Origin: an uncultured Tateyamaria sp.
GTDB taxonomy: Bacteria > Pseudomonadota > Alphaproteobacteria > Rhodobacterales > Rhodobacteraceae
NCBI RefSeq assembly: GCF_947503465.1
Contig: NZ_CANNDN010000001.1
Location: 806,001-870,000 of the forward strand
Length of the DNA stretch: 64,000 bases
Reading direction: 5' to 3'
The translations under genes were made by a program, and so were the position numbers. The notes under the pieces are model-generated. The model made no database searches, had not been told where the DNA came from, and saw only the letters and a list, made by a program, of their open reading frames with translations. Shown here one piece after another: positions 10,049-18,823 of this stretch; the first letter of the stretch is position 1, and every line of letters begins with the position of its first letter.

Positions 10049-10132
10049 ACACCACACAATGGCGTGACAGGCTTTGCCTTTGGGCGGCGCCGCGCCACCT
10101 TTTGCAGCGATCACTGCACGAGGGAGCGTACC

Positions 10133-10525
10133 ATGACACTTGCACACCGGGCAGCCGCGCTGCTGACCGCCACCGCCATGACCCTGCCTGCAACGGGCTG
10201 GGCCGACCTGTCTTCCGCCGATATCTCGGCCCTGTCAAACGGTCCGAAGGGGCGTGTCCTTGCATCGGACGGCGCGGTTCTGGGCACGATTGACGGGTTC
10301 AGCGTCTCGGGCGACCGGGCCAAGCTGTTTGTCCTGACCCGGGGCGGCAACATCTTTCGACGGACAGGCGGCAAGGACATCGTGGTGACCACACGCACGG
10401 AAAATCTGACACGGCAGGGCAATGACCTTGTGATGGACGCAGATGCGCAACGGGTGCGGATCAAGGCCAACAAATCCTTTACCGACGACAGCTCGCCCAT
10501 CACCATCTTGCTACTGGATCGTTAA
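10133..10525 (+). CDS. Small secreted PRC-barrel-like protein, paralog 1 of a five-gene array
   Basis: This 130-residue protein has a signal peptide (cleavage near GWADLS). Its mature core shares a pattern with the next genes: SDGAVLGTIDG, then VSGDRAKLFVL, an RRTGGKDI block and QGNDLVMDADAQRVRIK. The ATG at 10133 follows AGGGAG by six bases. The fold cannot be proved by eye, but the SDG-x-xLG-x-I start resembles PRC-barrel proteins. A role in the periplasm or at the cell surface is likely; no specific function is known to me. Confidence 0.75.
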   Translation: MTLAHRAAALLTATAMTLPATGWADLSSADISALSNGPKGRVLASDGAVLGTIDGFSVSGDRAKLFVLTRGGNIFRRTGGKDIVVTTRTENLTRQGNDLVMDADAQRVRIKANKSFTDDSSPITILLLDR

Positions 10526-10592
10526 CGTCCGGCCTGAATAATTTCGGGTGCCCAGGCGTTATCTCGTCAGAGAGCAATCGAAAGGAACAGAT

Positions 10593-10985
10593 ATGACCGC
10601 CCTCCCCAAACTGGTCCAACTGACCATCGCCACCATTGCCCTGGGTCTCAGCACAATCGCTGCCCAGGCGGATCTGACCGTATCCGAGGCCGCACAGGTC
10701 GAAAAGCTGCGCTACACGCCCGTGCTGTCCTCGGACGGCGCACTTGTGGGCCTGATCGAAGGCGCCTCCATCAGCGGCGACAAGGCCTCGCTTTTCCTCA
10801 AGCCGGCCAGCAGTGACATCCTGCGCCGCAACGGCAAGGATATCATCATCCGCACAAACACCACCGAACTGACGTTGCAGGGCAACCGGATCATCCTGAA
10901 CGCCAACGCACAGCGCGTGCGAACCAAGGCCAAGGTGCTGAAGGACTATGATGACCAGATCATCGTGACCCTGCCCCGCATCTGA
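10593..10985 (+). CDS. Small secreted PRC-barrel-like protein, paralog 2
   Basis: Also 130 residues, this protein has a signal peptide ending AAQADL. Its core repeats the family pattern (SSDGALVGLIEG, ISGDKASLFL, LRRNGKDIIIR, LQGNRIILNANAQRVR). AAAGGA precedes the ATG. It is separated from paralog 1 by 67 bases and is followed by a strong terminator. The lower identity to its neighbours in the N-terminal half of the mature chain suggests an old duplication. Function unknown. Confidence 0.75.
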   Translation: MTALPKLVQLTIATIALGLSTIAAQADLTVSEAAQVEKLRYTPVLSSDGALVGLIEGASISGDKASLFLKPASSDILRRNGKDIIIRTNTTELTLQGNRIILNANAQRVRTKAKVLKDYDDQIIVTLPRI

Positions 10986-11010
10986 CACCGACACGACCAC
11001 AGTGCGCAGA

Positions 11011-11045
11011 AGCCCTCCGGCATCGTTCCGGGGGGCTTTTTCCTT
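11011..11045 (+). terminator. Rho-independent terminator after paralog 2
   Basis: AGCCCTCCGG and CCGGGGGGCT form a 10-bp stem (one G-T pair) with a 7-base loop, followed by a T-rich tail. It begins 25 bases after the stop codon, so the first two paralogs end here as a unit. Confidence 0.85.
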
Positions 11046-11212
11046 TTTGCGGGCCGATGCGGACACGGCCCCGTCGGGGCGACTCGCCCCAACGCGCAAG
11101 AGACGCTGTGGTTCCGTTGATTTTTAATGCTTTTTTTCTTCATTTCTTGGAACGGTTCGGGCCCGGACGCCGTTGTGTTTTCGAAGTCAGACAAACGAAA
11201 AGGAGACTGACA

Positions 11213-11617
11213 ATGACACGTAAGATGACACTGATCGCGACAACCGCACTGGCCCTGGCCGCAGCACCGCTGCTGGCAGACGTCACATTCGACCCGACCA
11301 ACACCCTCGCCGGTAAAGAAGACCGCGTGAGCACCGTATCCGCCATCCAAGGTGGTGACGTGGTGACATCCGACGGCGTCCTGCTGGGCCAGATCGAGGA
11401 ATTCACCATCAACAGCGACGACCGTGCCGTCATCCAGATCGATGTCGAAGCCGGCCTGCGCTATGATGGTGACACCATGATGCTGATGATCGACCCCAAG
11501 CACGTGACCGTCGCTGACGGCAGCGTTGCCGTGGAACCGACCAACGACGAGCTCTTCGCAGCGATCGGTCTGGGTGGTCAGAACACCGCAGGCGCAGTCG
11601 AGATCGACTATAAATAA
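11213..11617 (+). CDS. Secreted PRC-barrel-like protein, divergent member of the array
   Basis: This 134-residue protein has a signal peptide (cleavage near PLLADV). The mature part contains VVTSDGVLLGQIEEF and a later MLMIDPKHVTV strand, which fit a PRC-barrel-like domain better than do its four neighbours. An AGGAG site precedes the ATG, and a 200-base leader with T-rich runs and a terminator on each side make it a separate transcription unit. It is more acidic than its neighbours. Exact role unknown. Confidence 0.75.
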   Translation: MTRKMTLIATTALALAAAPLLADVTFDPTNTLAGKEDRVSTVSAIQGGDVVTSDGVLLGQIEEFTINSDDRAVIQIDVEAGLRYDGDTMMLMIDPKHVTVADGSVAVEPTNDELFAAIGLGGQNTAGAVEIDYK

Positions 11618-11650
11618 GCCTGTTTCAGCCTGATGGGCTGAGCATTCAAG

Positions 11651-11684
11651 GGGCCGTCCTGCATATGCAGGGCGGCCCTTTTTC
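11651..11684 (+). terminator. Rho-independent terminator, near-perfect palindrome
   Basis: GGGCCG, one mismatch position, CCTGCAT and its complement form a 28-base near-perfect palindrome followed by five T residues. It lies 34 bases after the stop of the divergent paralog. Confidence 0.85.
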
Positions 11685-11817
11685 GTGCGCGGATGCACCA
11701 ACCACCTCGCGCCCCTGCGAGGCCAAATGTTGCAATCAACACGTCGACGTGACGCCGACTTACATCGGCACGCCCCCTCCCCCACCTCATGGTCAACGCA
11801 AACGAAAGGACTTGACC

Positions 11818-12210
11818 ATGACAGGTTTCAAAACTGCGCTGGCGTCCATTGCAACCGCCGCAATGCTCAGCGTGCCCGCCACCGTGACGCACGCTGACCT
11901 CAGCCCGTCCGACATCCAGGCCATCAACGGCCAAAGCGGCATCCGCGTGTTTTCCGCCGATGGTGACTTTGTCGGCCTGACCAATGGCCTGCGCGTCAGC
12001 GGTGAACGCACCCGCCTGTTTCTGCTGCCCCGCTCGGGGTCGATCTTCCGCCTGCGCGGACGGGACGTGATCATCACGACCAAGACCGATTTTCTGACCC
12101 TGCGCGGCAATGATCTGGTGCTGGACGCGTCCACGCAGCGGCTCAGGATCAAGGTGCAAACGCCCGCCTCCGATGAAGACGGCGCACTGACAATCCTGCT
12201 GCTCACCTAA
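11818..12210 (+). CDS. Small secreted PRC-barrel-like protein, paralog 4
   Basis: The product is 130 residues with a signal peptide ending near VTHADL. The core closely matches paralog 5: GQSGIRVFSADGDFVG, then VSGERTRLFLLPRSGSIF, RGRDVIITTKTD and LRGNDLVLDASTQRLRIK. AAAGGA precedes the ATG. It is followed 92 bases later by paralog 5 with no clear terminator between, so the two may be co-transcribed. Confidence 0.75.
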   Translation: MTGFKTALASIATAAMLSVPATVTHADLSPSDIQAINGQSGIRVFSADGDFVGLTNGLRVSGERTRLFLLPRSGSIFRLRGRDVIITTKTDFLTLRGNDLVLDASTQRLRIKVQTPASDEDGALTILLLT

Positions 12211-12302
12211 CGACACCAACCCATCCCAAACGCGCTGCTCCTGCGTGCCGTGTCCGGTACGCACCCGAAAGGCGCGCCCACACATCCCGAAAGGAGACCG
12301 CC

Positions 12303-12698
12303 ATGACCCGCGTCTCGACCACAGTCAAAGCCATCGCCACCGCCCTCGTGCTCAGCCTGCCCGCCACACTGGCCCAGGCCAACCTCAGCCCGGCCGAGGT
12401 TTCGGCCATCAATGGCAAAAGCGGCATCCGCGTCTATTCCTCGGACGGCGAATTTGTCGGCCAGACATTCGGCCTGCGCATCTCGGGCGACCGGACACGG
12501 CTGTTCCTGCTCTCGCGGTCCGGCTCCACCTTCAACTTGCGCGGGGGCCGCGACGTGGTGATCACCACGTTCACCGACAATCTGTCGCTCCAGGGCAACC
12601 GGCTGGTGATCAATGCCACCGAACGGCGGCTCAAGGTCAAATCCCACACCTCGGGCGGCAGCGACAACCCGGTGACGATCCACCTGCTGCACCGCTGA
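12303..12698 (+). CDS. Small secreted PRC-barrel-like protein, paralog 5
   Basis: This 131-residue protein is the closest relative of the preceding gene. It shares the NLSPAEVSAINGKSGIRVYS start, the ISGDRTRLFLLSRSGSTF block and the LQGNRLVINATERRLKVK block. The signal peptide ends near LAQANL. A GAAAGGAG site precedes the ATG. It ends the array; the next gene is convergent. Confidence 0.75.
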   Translation: MTRVSTTVKAIATALVLSLPATLAQANLSPAEVSAINGKSGIRVYSSDGEFVGQTFGLRISGDRTRLFLLSRSGSTFNLRGGRDVVITTFTDNLSLQGNRLVINATERRLKVKSHTSGGSDNPVTIHLLHR

Positions 12699-12708
12699 GC
12701 GGCAGAAC

Positions 12709-12732
12709 AGGTGCCCGTACTGCCGGGCACCT
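12709..12732. terminator. Hairpin between convergent genes
   Basis: AGGTGCCCG, a 6-base loop and CGGGCACCT form a perfect 9-bp stem in the 39-base spacer between paralog 5 (plus) and the DUF1826 gene (minus). There is no T run, so it would be a weak terminator or an RNA 3'-end stabiliser for both strands. Confidence 0.5.
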
Positions 12733-12737
12733 CCCGC

Positions 12738-13373
12738 TCACATTCCGTGCATGTCGTCCTCGGGGCCCTCCATCGGGTCCAGAACCAGAACAAGCCGCGT
12801 CTCGCCCGTTCCCTCGATGGGCGGCGACCGGTGCAACAGCCCCGATGCGGGCGGTTCCGGCCACCTCGTGCCGCGCAGCACAATGGGCGCGCCCGTGGCG
12901 ACGGTGAACACACGCGCCGGGTCGTTCCCATCGGTGGATATGCCGTATTGCGTCCCCGTTCCGCGATAGGTGCAGACAAGCCGCGCCGTAATGGCATCAA
13001 CGTGGAACCTGCGGCAGGCATTGGTCGTGATCGCATCCAGACGCATCCGCAGGAATGGCGCCGACATCAGATCGGCGAATGTCCCCGCCAACGCCGCGAT
13101 ATCCGCCTCAAGCCAACTGCGTTCGCCTCCGGCAGGCAACGCCGCCGCGTCGCAGATGCGCCGCACCATGTCCGCCACACCGGCAGGCCGCAGGACCACC
13201 CGCGCGCGCGGCAGCGCATCGGGGGCCAGATCGTCCAGCCACGCCTGCACATCGGGCGGCGTGTGCCTGCGCCACAGGGCCGCGGCGCACCCCGGTCGCA
13301 GAAACGCGTTCAGTCCACCGGGATCGTCGGCCACGGCAACCCCCACGGCGGCATCCGTCACGGCGGCGCGCAT
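12738..13373 (-). CDS. DUF1826 family protein, zinc-response partner
   Basis: This 211-residue protein is DUF1826-like, with a conserved FHVDAITARLVCTYRG block near residue 124 and an FTVATGAPIVLRG block. It starts 5 bases after the stop of the COG0523 GTPase and is clearly the second gene of that operon. In other Rhodobacteraceae DUF1826 genes travel with Zur-regulated COG0523 proteins (family knowledge). The molecular function is not established. His125, Asp127 and Cys134 are possible metal ligands, which is inference. Confidence 0.75.
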   Translation of the reverse strand: MRAAVTDAAVGVAVADDPGGLNAFLRPGCAAALWRRHTPPDVQAWLDDLAPDALPRARVVLRPAGVADMVRRICDAAALPAGGERSWLEADIAALAGTFADLMSAPFLRMRLDAITTNACRRFHVDAITARLVCTYRGTGTQYGISTDGNDPARVFTVATGAPIVLRGTRWPEPPASGLLHRSPPIEGTGETRLVLVLDPMEGPEDDMHGM

Positions 13374-13378
13374 CAGGC

Positions 13379-14590
13379 TCACGCCGCGTCCTCCACGCGC
13401 CGCCAGACGGGGAACGGATTGGGGTAATCGGGCAAGGCATCCGGCCCCGTGGCCGCCACGGCCGGCACCAGGCAGGCATCCAGTCGCGCCTTGAGTGTGG
13501 GCCAATCGATGCCCACCCCGATGAATACGATCTCCTGCCGCCGGTCGCCCCACGGCGCCTGCCAATGCGCCTGCAAATAGGCTTGCGCGCTCTCATGGGT
13601 CGGACGCCGGTCTTCCGGGACCGATGCCCACCAGGTGCCCAGCGGCTTGACGCTCGACAACGCACCCGCCAGCGAAAACTCGGCCACCCAGTCGGGGCGC
13701 GTCGCGATCCAGAAATGCCCCTTGGCCCGGATCACGCCGGGCAGGTCGCCGTTCAGAACTTCAAGCACGCGCTCGGGCACAAACGGCAACCGCGCGCGGT
13801 AGACAAAGGACGCAACGCCGTATTCCTCTGTTTCGGGCACATGATCGGCAAAACCGTATAGCTCCTTGGCCCACATCGGATGTTCATGCGCCTTTTCGAA
13901 ATCGAAAAGTCCGGTGTCCAGGATCTTCTCCGCCGCAACCGCGGAATGGTTCGTCTCGATGATCTCGGCATCGGCGTTCAGGCTGCGGATGATCTTGCGG
14001 GCGGCATCGACCTTTTCCGGTCCCGCATCCGCAACCTTGTTCAGGATCACGACATCGGCGAACTCGATCTGGTCGGTCAGCAGATGCACCAGTGTGCGCG
14101 CGTCCTCCTCGCCCAGTGTTTCGCCCCGGTCGCGCAGGAAATCATGGCTGGCAAAATCGTTCAGCAGGTTCGCGGCATCCACCACCGTGACCATCGTGTC
14201 CAGCCGCGCCACATCCGCAAGGCTGTCACCGAATTCATCCCGGAAATCGAACGTGGCGGCCACGGGCAAGGGTTCGGAAATGCCGGTGCTTTCGATCAGC
14301 AGGTAGTCGAACCGCCCTTCGCCAGCCAGGCGGCGCACCTCGTCCAGCAGATCATCGCGCAACGTGCAGCAGATACAGCCGTTCGACATCTCGACCAGCG
14401 TTTCGTCGGTGCGGCTCAGCTCCGTGTCGGCCCGCACCAGGTCGGCGTCGATGTTCACCTCGGACATGTCGTTCACGATCACGGCGACCCGCCGCCCCTC
14501 GCGATTGTTGAGCACACGGTTCAGAAGCGTGGTCTTTCCGGCCCCCAGAAAGCCGGACAGAACGGTGACGGGAAGGCGGGTGTTTGACAT
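13379..14590 (-). CDS. COG0523 GTPase, putative zinc metallochaperone (ZNG/ZigA type)
   Basis: The product has 403 residues. The Walker A motif [15 protein letters not shown] (residues about 13-27) and the metal-binding CICC motif ([14 protein letters not shown], near residue 74) define the COG0523 family. A LNKVAD guanine-recognition block follows, and the C-terminal domain starts near residue 260. Members move zinc, cobalt or other metals into target enzymes using GTP. The Zur-like box 65 bases upstream and the DUF1826 partner point to zinc starvation. AAGGA precedes the ATG at good spacing. Confidence 0.85.
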   Translation of the reverse strand: MSNTRLPVTVLSGFLGAGKTTLLNRVLNNREGRRVAVIVNDMSEVNIDADLVRADTELSRTDETLVEMSNGCICCTLRDDLLDEVRRLAGEGRFDYLLIESTGISEPLPVAATFDFRDEFGDSLADVARLDTMVTVVDAANLLNDFASHDFLRDRGETLGEEDARTLVHLLTDQIEFADVVILNKVADAGPEKVDAARKIIRSLNADAEIIETNHSAVAAEKILDTGLFDFEKAHEHPMWAKELYGFADHVPETEEYGVASFVYRARLPFVPERVLEVLNGDLPGVIRAKGHFWIATRPDWVAEFSLAGALSSVKPLGTWWASVPEDRRPTHESAQAYLQAHWQAPWGDRRQEIVFIGVGIDWPTLKARLDACLVPAVAATGPDALPDYPNPFPVWRRVEDAA

Positions 14591-14654
14591 CGGCGGTGTC
14601 CTTTTTCGTAAGCTGGCGCGGTGTGGCCGGGTGGTGTCGTGGTCGAACTGCCGT

Positions 14655-14680
14655 TTATGTTATGATATAACTTTACATAA
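14655..14680. promoter_or_regulatory. Zur-like operator
   Basis: TTATGT and ACATAA flank an inner palindrome GTTAT-N3-ATAAC (14659-14671). Nested AT-rich palindromes of this type resemble the Zur box (GTTATNNTATAAC core). It lies 65-90 bases before the COG0523 GTPase start, in the right place to block its promoter when zinc is sufficient. Recognition by Zur is inferred from the pattern and the zinc-type genes it precedes. Confidence 0.7.
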
Positions 14681-14941
14681 GGAAAGAGATCGGCTGTCAC
14701 GGCCCGCCGAAATGGCGCGGCAACGGGGGCGTTGCGCCGGTCCGGGGTTATGCCCGCGCGGCCTGCGCGCCCGCCGGTTCTTCATGCAAATCCGCACCGG
14801 ACCCCGCGACCGCACCGGATCGTGCGTCAGCTTGACTTTTCCTGGTTAAGATCCGGCAAATGGAGCGTGCGCAGGCCCAAGCCACTGATGTCACGGCAGG
14901 ACCACAGAGGCATTGATATCCCCTAAACCCATCGAACAGGC

Positions 14942-14957
14942 TGTCCCCGCGGGGACA
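14942..14957. promoter_or_regulatory. Perfect 16-bp palindrome upstream of purL
   Basis: TGTCCCCGCGGGGACA is a perfect uninterrupted palindrome 61 bases before the purL start. With no loop it is unlikely to act as an RNA hairpin and looks more like a protein-binding site. The rest of the 427-base spacer between the COG0523 GTPase and purL holds the Zur-like box; I see no gene and no known riboswitch there. Confidence 0.35.
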
Positions 14958-15017
14958 AACCCTTTCCCCCCGCCCGTCCCTGCTCTAAAGAGCGGTCCAA
15001 AGCCGCGGGGGACGCAC

Positions 15018-17177
15018 ATGCAAGAGCCGAAAATCACCGACGATCTGATCGCAAGTCACGGGCTGAAGCCCGACGAATACGACCGCATTCTCGAGATCAT
15101 CGGACGCGAGCCCAGCTTCACGGAACTGGGCATCTTTTCGGCCATGTGGAACGAACATTGTTCCTACAAATCCTCCAAGATCCACCTCAAGAAACTGCCC
15201 ACCACCGGCCCCCAGGTGATCTGCGGCCCCGGTGAGAACGCGGGCGTGGTGGACATCGGCGATGGCCAGGCGGTCGTCTTCAAAATGGAAAGCCACAACC
15301 ACCCCAGCTATATCGAACCCTACCAGGGTGCCGCGACAGGTGTGGGTGGCATCCTGCGCGACGTCTTCACCATGGGCGCCCGCCCCATCGCCTCCATGAA
15401 CGCGCTGTCCTTCGGCGAACCGTCGCACCCCAAGACCCGCCAGCTGGTGCACGGCGTGGTCGAGGGCATCGGCGGCTACGGCAACGCCTTCGGCGTACCT
15501 TGCGCGGGTGGCGAGGTTCGGTTTGACCCGGCCTATAACGGCAACTGCCTTGTGAACGCCTTCGCCGCCGGCCTCGCGGATGCGGACAAGATCTTCTACT
15601 CCGCCGCTTCGGGCCTCGGCATGCCGGTGGTGTATCTCGGCGCCAAAACGGGCCGCGACGGTGTCGGCGGTGCAACCATGGCGTCCGCCGAATTCGACGA
15701 CACGATCGAAGAAAAACGCCCCACCGTGCAGGTCGGCGACCCCTTCACCGAAAAGCGCCTGATGGAAGCGACGCTGGAGTTGATGCAGACGGGTGCCGTC
15801 ATCTCGATCCAGGACATGGGGGCCGCGGGCCTGACCTGCTCCGCCGTGGAAATGGGCGACAAGGGTGGCCTGGGCGTCAGGCTGAACTTGAACGCCGTAC
15901 CCGTGCGCGAAGAGAACATGACCGCCTACGAAATGATGCTGAGCGAGAGCCAGGAACGCATGCTCATGGTGCTGAACCCCGAGCTTGAGGCCGAGGCGAA
16001 GGCCGTGTTCGACAAATGGGACCTCGACTTCGCCATCGTCGGCGAAACCATTGCCGAAGACCGCTTCGTGATCGAGCACAATGGCGAAGTCAAAGCCGAC
16101 CTGCCGCTGTCGAAACTCGCCTCCGAAGCGCCCGAATACGACCGCCCCTGGGTGCCCACGCCCGCGGCCGGTCCCCTCGGGGACGTCCCCCAGATCGACC
16201 CCATCGACGGGCTCAAGGCCCTGCTCGCCAGCCCCAATTACACGGCCAAGCACTGGGTCTATGAACAATACGACACCATGGTGATGGCCGACAGCGCCCG
16301 CACCCCGGGCGCAGGCGCGGGCATCATCCGGGTGCACGGCACCAACAAGGCGCTGGCCTTCACCTCGGACGTCACCCCGCGCTATGTCAAGGCCAACCCG
16401 GTCGAGGGTGGCAAACAGGCGGTGGCGGAAGCGTATCGCAATCTCACCGCGGTGGGCGCGAAGCCCTTGGCCACAACGGACAACCTGAACTTCGGCAACC
16501 CCGAAAAGCCCGAGATCATGGGCCAGTTTGTGGGCGCGCTCGACGGCATCGGTCAGGCCTGCGCGGCGCTCGACATGCCCATCGTGTCGGGCAACGTATC
16601 ACTGTACAACGAGACGGACGGGACAGGCATCCTGCCCACCCCGACCATCGGCGCGGTGGGGCTGATCGACCACCCAGATGACATCATCGGCGGCGAGGTG
16701 CGCGACGGTCACGTGGCGCTGCTGGTCGGGGAATGCGGTGGGCATCTCGGCCAATCCGCGCTGCTGGCCGAAGTGTTCGGGCGCAACGATGGCGACGCAC
16801 CGCATGTGGACCTGGACGCCGAACGGCGGAACGGGGAATTCATACGTAACAACAGACACTTGATCAATGCCTGCACGGATCTCAGCGACGGTGGGCTTGC
16901 CCTTGCGGCCTTTGAATTGGCCGAAGCGGCAGACGTGGGCGTATGGATCGATGCCAACGAGATGGGCAGCTTCTTTGGCGAGGATCAGGCCCGCTATCTG
17001 GTGGCCTGTTCCTTCGACAAGGCCGAGGCGCTCATGATCGCTGCGGGCCGCGCGGGCGTGCCCATCGTGTCGGTTGGCAAGTTCATGGGCGACACCGTAT
17101 GGATGGGCAATGCGTCCGCTCCTCTGTCCGAACTGCGCGACATCTATCGCAACGCTTTCGCCGATACCTTCGCCTGA
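15018..17177 (+). CDS. purL: Phosphoribosylformylglycinamidine synthase subunit II
   Basis: This 719-residue enzyme is the small-type PurL, which acts with PurQ and PurS to convert FGAR to FGAM using ATP and ammonia. Visible family blocks are [12 protein letters not shown] near residue 44, the ATP-binding [10 protein letters not shown] near residue 90, and [17 protein letters not shown]. The ATG at 15018 (MQEPKITDD) is preferred over an upstream in-frame ATG because it matches the family start and has GGGGGA before it. Neither PurQ nor PurS is in the window. Confidence 0.95.
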   Translation: MQEPKITDDLIASHGLKPDEYDRILEIIGREPSFTELGIFSAMWNEHCSYKSSKIHLKKLPTTGPQVICGPGENAGVVDIGDGQAVVFKMESHNHPSYIEPYQGAATGVGGILRDVFTMGARPIASMNALSFGEPSHPKTRQLVHGVVEGIGGYGNAFGVPCAGGEVRFDPAYNGNCLVNAFAAGLADADKIFYSAASGLGMPVVYLGAKTGRDGVGGATMASAEFDDTIEEKRPTVQVGDPFTEKRLMEATLELMQTGAVISIQDMGAAGLTCSAVEMGDKGGLGVRLNLNAVPVREENMTAYEMMLSESQERMLMVLNPELEAEAKAVFDKWDLDFAIVGETIAEDRFVIEHNGEVKADLPLSKLASEAPEYDRPWVPTPAAGPLGDVPQIDPIDGLKALLASPNYTAKHWVYEQYDTMVMADSARTPGAGAGIIRVHGTNKALAFTSDVTPRYVKANPVEGGKQAVAEAYRNLTAVGAKPLATTDNLNFGNPEKPEIMGQFVGALDGIGQACAALDMPIVSGNVSLYNETDGTGILPTPTIGAVGLIDHPDDIIGGEVRDGHVALLVGECGGHLGQSALLAEVFGRNDGDAPHVDLDAERRNGEFIRNNRHLINACTDLSDGGLALAAFELAEAADVGVWIDANEMGSFFGEDQARYLVACSFDKAEALMIAAGRAGVPIVSVGKFMGDTVWMGNASAPLSELRDIYRNAFADTFA

Positions 17178-17248
17178 AGCCTGCAAGCACCCAGCAGATC
17201 AACGGGGGGGCGCCGCAGGTTTTGCACGCAACGTCGCTTTCCGCCACT

Positions 17249-17272
17249 GCGACAGGCATAGTGGCCTGTCGC
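17249..17272. terminator. Hairpin downstream of purL
   Basis: GCGACAGGC, a 6-base loop and GCCTGTCGC form a perfect 9-bp stem 71 bases after the purL stop. Only a short T run (CTTTG) follows, so it is an imperfect terminator. It sits immediately before the larger palindrome at 17279-17452. Confidence 0.45.
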
Positions 17273-17278
17273 GCTTTG

Positions 17279-17452
17279 GGCTGGAGCCGTCCTTGCTTGA
17301 TCAGCAACGGACAGGGGATGGGCGCACGATTCAGCTGAAATGCGGAGGGCCAGCTGAAATGCGGAGGGTCCCTGCAAGTGGAAACCGTATTTCTGCTTGA
17401 GCGGGTGACCATCCCCTGTCAGGCGGCGGATCGGGCATGGACGGCTCCAGCC
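17279..17452. repeat. Long imperfect palindrome between convergent genes, with internal 19-bp tandem duplication
   Basis: The outer arms are a perfect 14-bp inverted repeat (GGCTGGAGCCGTCC at 17279-17292 and its complement at 17439-17452). Further inside is a perfect 11-bp pair (ACAGGGGATGG at 17311-17321 with 17409-17419). Near the centre GAAATGCGG (17337-17345) pairs with CCGTATTTC (17385-17393). The unit CAGCTGAAATGCGGAGGG occurs twice, at 17332-17349 and 17351-17368. The whole can fold as one hairpin of about 174 bases. The 338-base spacer between purL and the VWA gene holds nothing else obvious. Confidence 0.7.
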
Positions 17453-17515
17453 TTTTGGGATGGTGAGTCCGCAGCGCCAAATCCATAATGGAATGCGCGC
17501 GCAGCGCGCTCCGCT

Positions 17516-18763
17516 TTACAACATGCCCATCAAGCGGTCGCGGTCGCCCACGTCATCGCGGCGCGAAATGACCTGTGCCAGGTCCTCGATCGAGGCGATG
17601 GAATGCCCGGCACGAAAGCTGTCAACATGCGGCAGCATGGCCGCGATACCCCGCGCGCGGGGCGCGAAATCCTCCCACCTCAACAGGGGGTTGATCCAGA
17701 TCAGACGGTTGGCGGACAGATGCAGCCGTTCCATCTGCCGCGCCAGCGCATCGGGGTCATCCCGGTCCAGCCCGTCCGTGATCAGCAGGACCACCGCGCC
17801 CTGCCCCAGCACCCGGCGCGACCATTGCTTGTTGAATGCCTCAAGACACGACCCGATCCGTGTGCCGCCTTCCCAATCCTGCGCTTCGGCGCCGGCCGCC
17901 TTCAGCGCCGCATCCACGTCACGGTGATCCAGGTGGCGGGTGATGTTGGTAAGCCGCGTGCCGAAGGTGAAGGCGTGCACCCTGGCCCAACCTGCCCCCT
18001 TGGCATTCGCAACCGCATGGAGGAAATGCAGCACAACCCGGGAATACTGGCTCATCGAGCCGGAGATGTCGCAGAGCGCCACCAGGTTCGGATAGCGGAC
18101 CCTGGGCGTTTTCCATTTCAGGTCGCGCATGTCGCCCCCCTGGCGCATGGCCGCGCGCAGGGTGCGCGCCGCATCGATCCGGCCCCGGCCTGCGGCCTGC
18201 ATGCGCCGGGTGGGCATGGGGTCCACGGGCAAGGTCATACGGGCCAGCATCGCCTTGGCCTGCGCCATTTCATGCGTGCTCATCTGTTCGAAATCCAGGG
18301 TCTTGAGCTGTTCTTCGGCACTCATGGTGAGCGCGGCGTCGATCTCGATCTCGGTGCCGCCCTCCTCCCCCTCGGGCAGGTCGATATCGTCGCCTGCCCC
18401 GTCCAGCAACGCCTCGGCCGCGCGCTTTTCGGCGGCTTGGGCGCCGCGGTCTTCCTGCACGCCGCGCACCGCCGGAAGCATCGCGGCCATCATGTGTTCA
18501 AGGTATCGCGGGTCGCGCCAGTAGAGCCGAAAGATCTGGGCAAAGACCGCCCGGTGTTCCGGTTTCGAGACAAAGCAGGCGTGCAGGGTCCAGTAGAAGT
18601 CGCGTTTTTCCGTGAAGCCCGCCTTGGTCACGGCGGTGATGGCATCCATCACGCGCCCCGTGCCGATGGGCAGGCCCGCACGGCGCAGGGCGCGGGCAAA
18701 ATGGGTGATGTTGCCTGCAAGCCTGGGCGTTTCGGGCAGGTCCAGGGGGGCGTATTCAGGCAT
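17516..18763 (-). CDS. CoxE-like VWA domain protein
   Basis: This 415-residue protein belongs to the CoxE/VWA group. The C-terminal half has the metal-ion-dependent adhesion site DISGSM (near residue 234), the GGTRIG threonine block and LLITDGLDRDD. The N-terminal half is helical and acidic in its linker. CoxE works with a MoxR-type ATPase (CoxD) in maturation of molybdenum-copper enzymes such as CO dehydrogenase. The same pair without cox structural genes is common in roseobacters, where its client is unknown. The ATPase gene lies directly upstream, separated by a repeat element. Confidence 0.85.
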   Translation of the reverse strand: MPEYAPLDLPETPRLAGNITHFARALRRAGLPIGTGRVMDAITAVTKAGFTEKRDFYWTLHACFVSKPEHRAVFAQIFRLYWRDPRYLEHMMAAMLPAVRGVQEDRGAQAAEKRAAEALLDGAGDDIDLPEGEEGGTEIEIDAALTMSAEEQLKTLDFEQMSTHEMAQAKAMLARMTLPVDPMPTRRMQAAGRGRIDAARTLRAAMRQGGDMRDLKWKTPRVRYPNLVALCDISGSMSQYSRVVLHFLHAVANAKGAGWARVHAFTFGTRLTNITRHLDHRDVDAALKAAGAEAQDWEGGTRIGSCLEAFNKQWSRRVLGQGAVVLLITDGLDRDDPDALARQMERLHLSANRLIWINPLLRWEDFAPRARGIAAMLPHVDSFRAGHSIASIEDLAQVISRRDDVGDRDRLMGML

Positions 18764-18771
18764 GGGACATG

Positions 18772-18823
18772 CCGGGGGGCCAGCCCCCCGGACCCCCCGG
18801 GATATTTCCGGCCGAAAGAAGGA
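18772..18823 (+). repeat. Roseobacter-type intergenic repeat, copy a
   Basis: A GC hairpin (CCGGGGGGC-CA-GCCCCCCGG) is followed by CCCCCCGGGATATTT and a GGCCGAAAGAAGG tail. It fills the spacer between the MoxR ATPase stop and the VWA gene start. The same layout occurs at 30427, 33995 and, on the other strand, at 27806. Confidence 0.65.

Noticed and set aside
7847-10147. A minus-strand open frame of about 766 codons opposite the MscS gene
   Set aside because: The MscS reading has a signal peptide, membrane helices and the pore motif; the reverse frame is His/Gly/Asp rich without any domain.
14832-14852. TTGACT and TAAGAT before purL considered as a promoter
   Set aside because: The spacing between them is 9 bases, far from the 16-18 needed.
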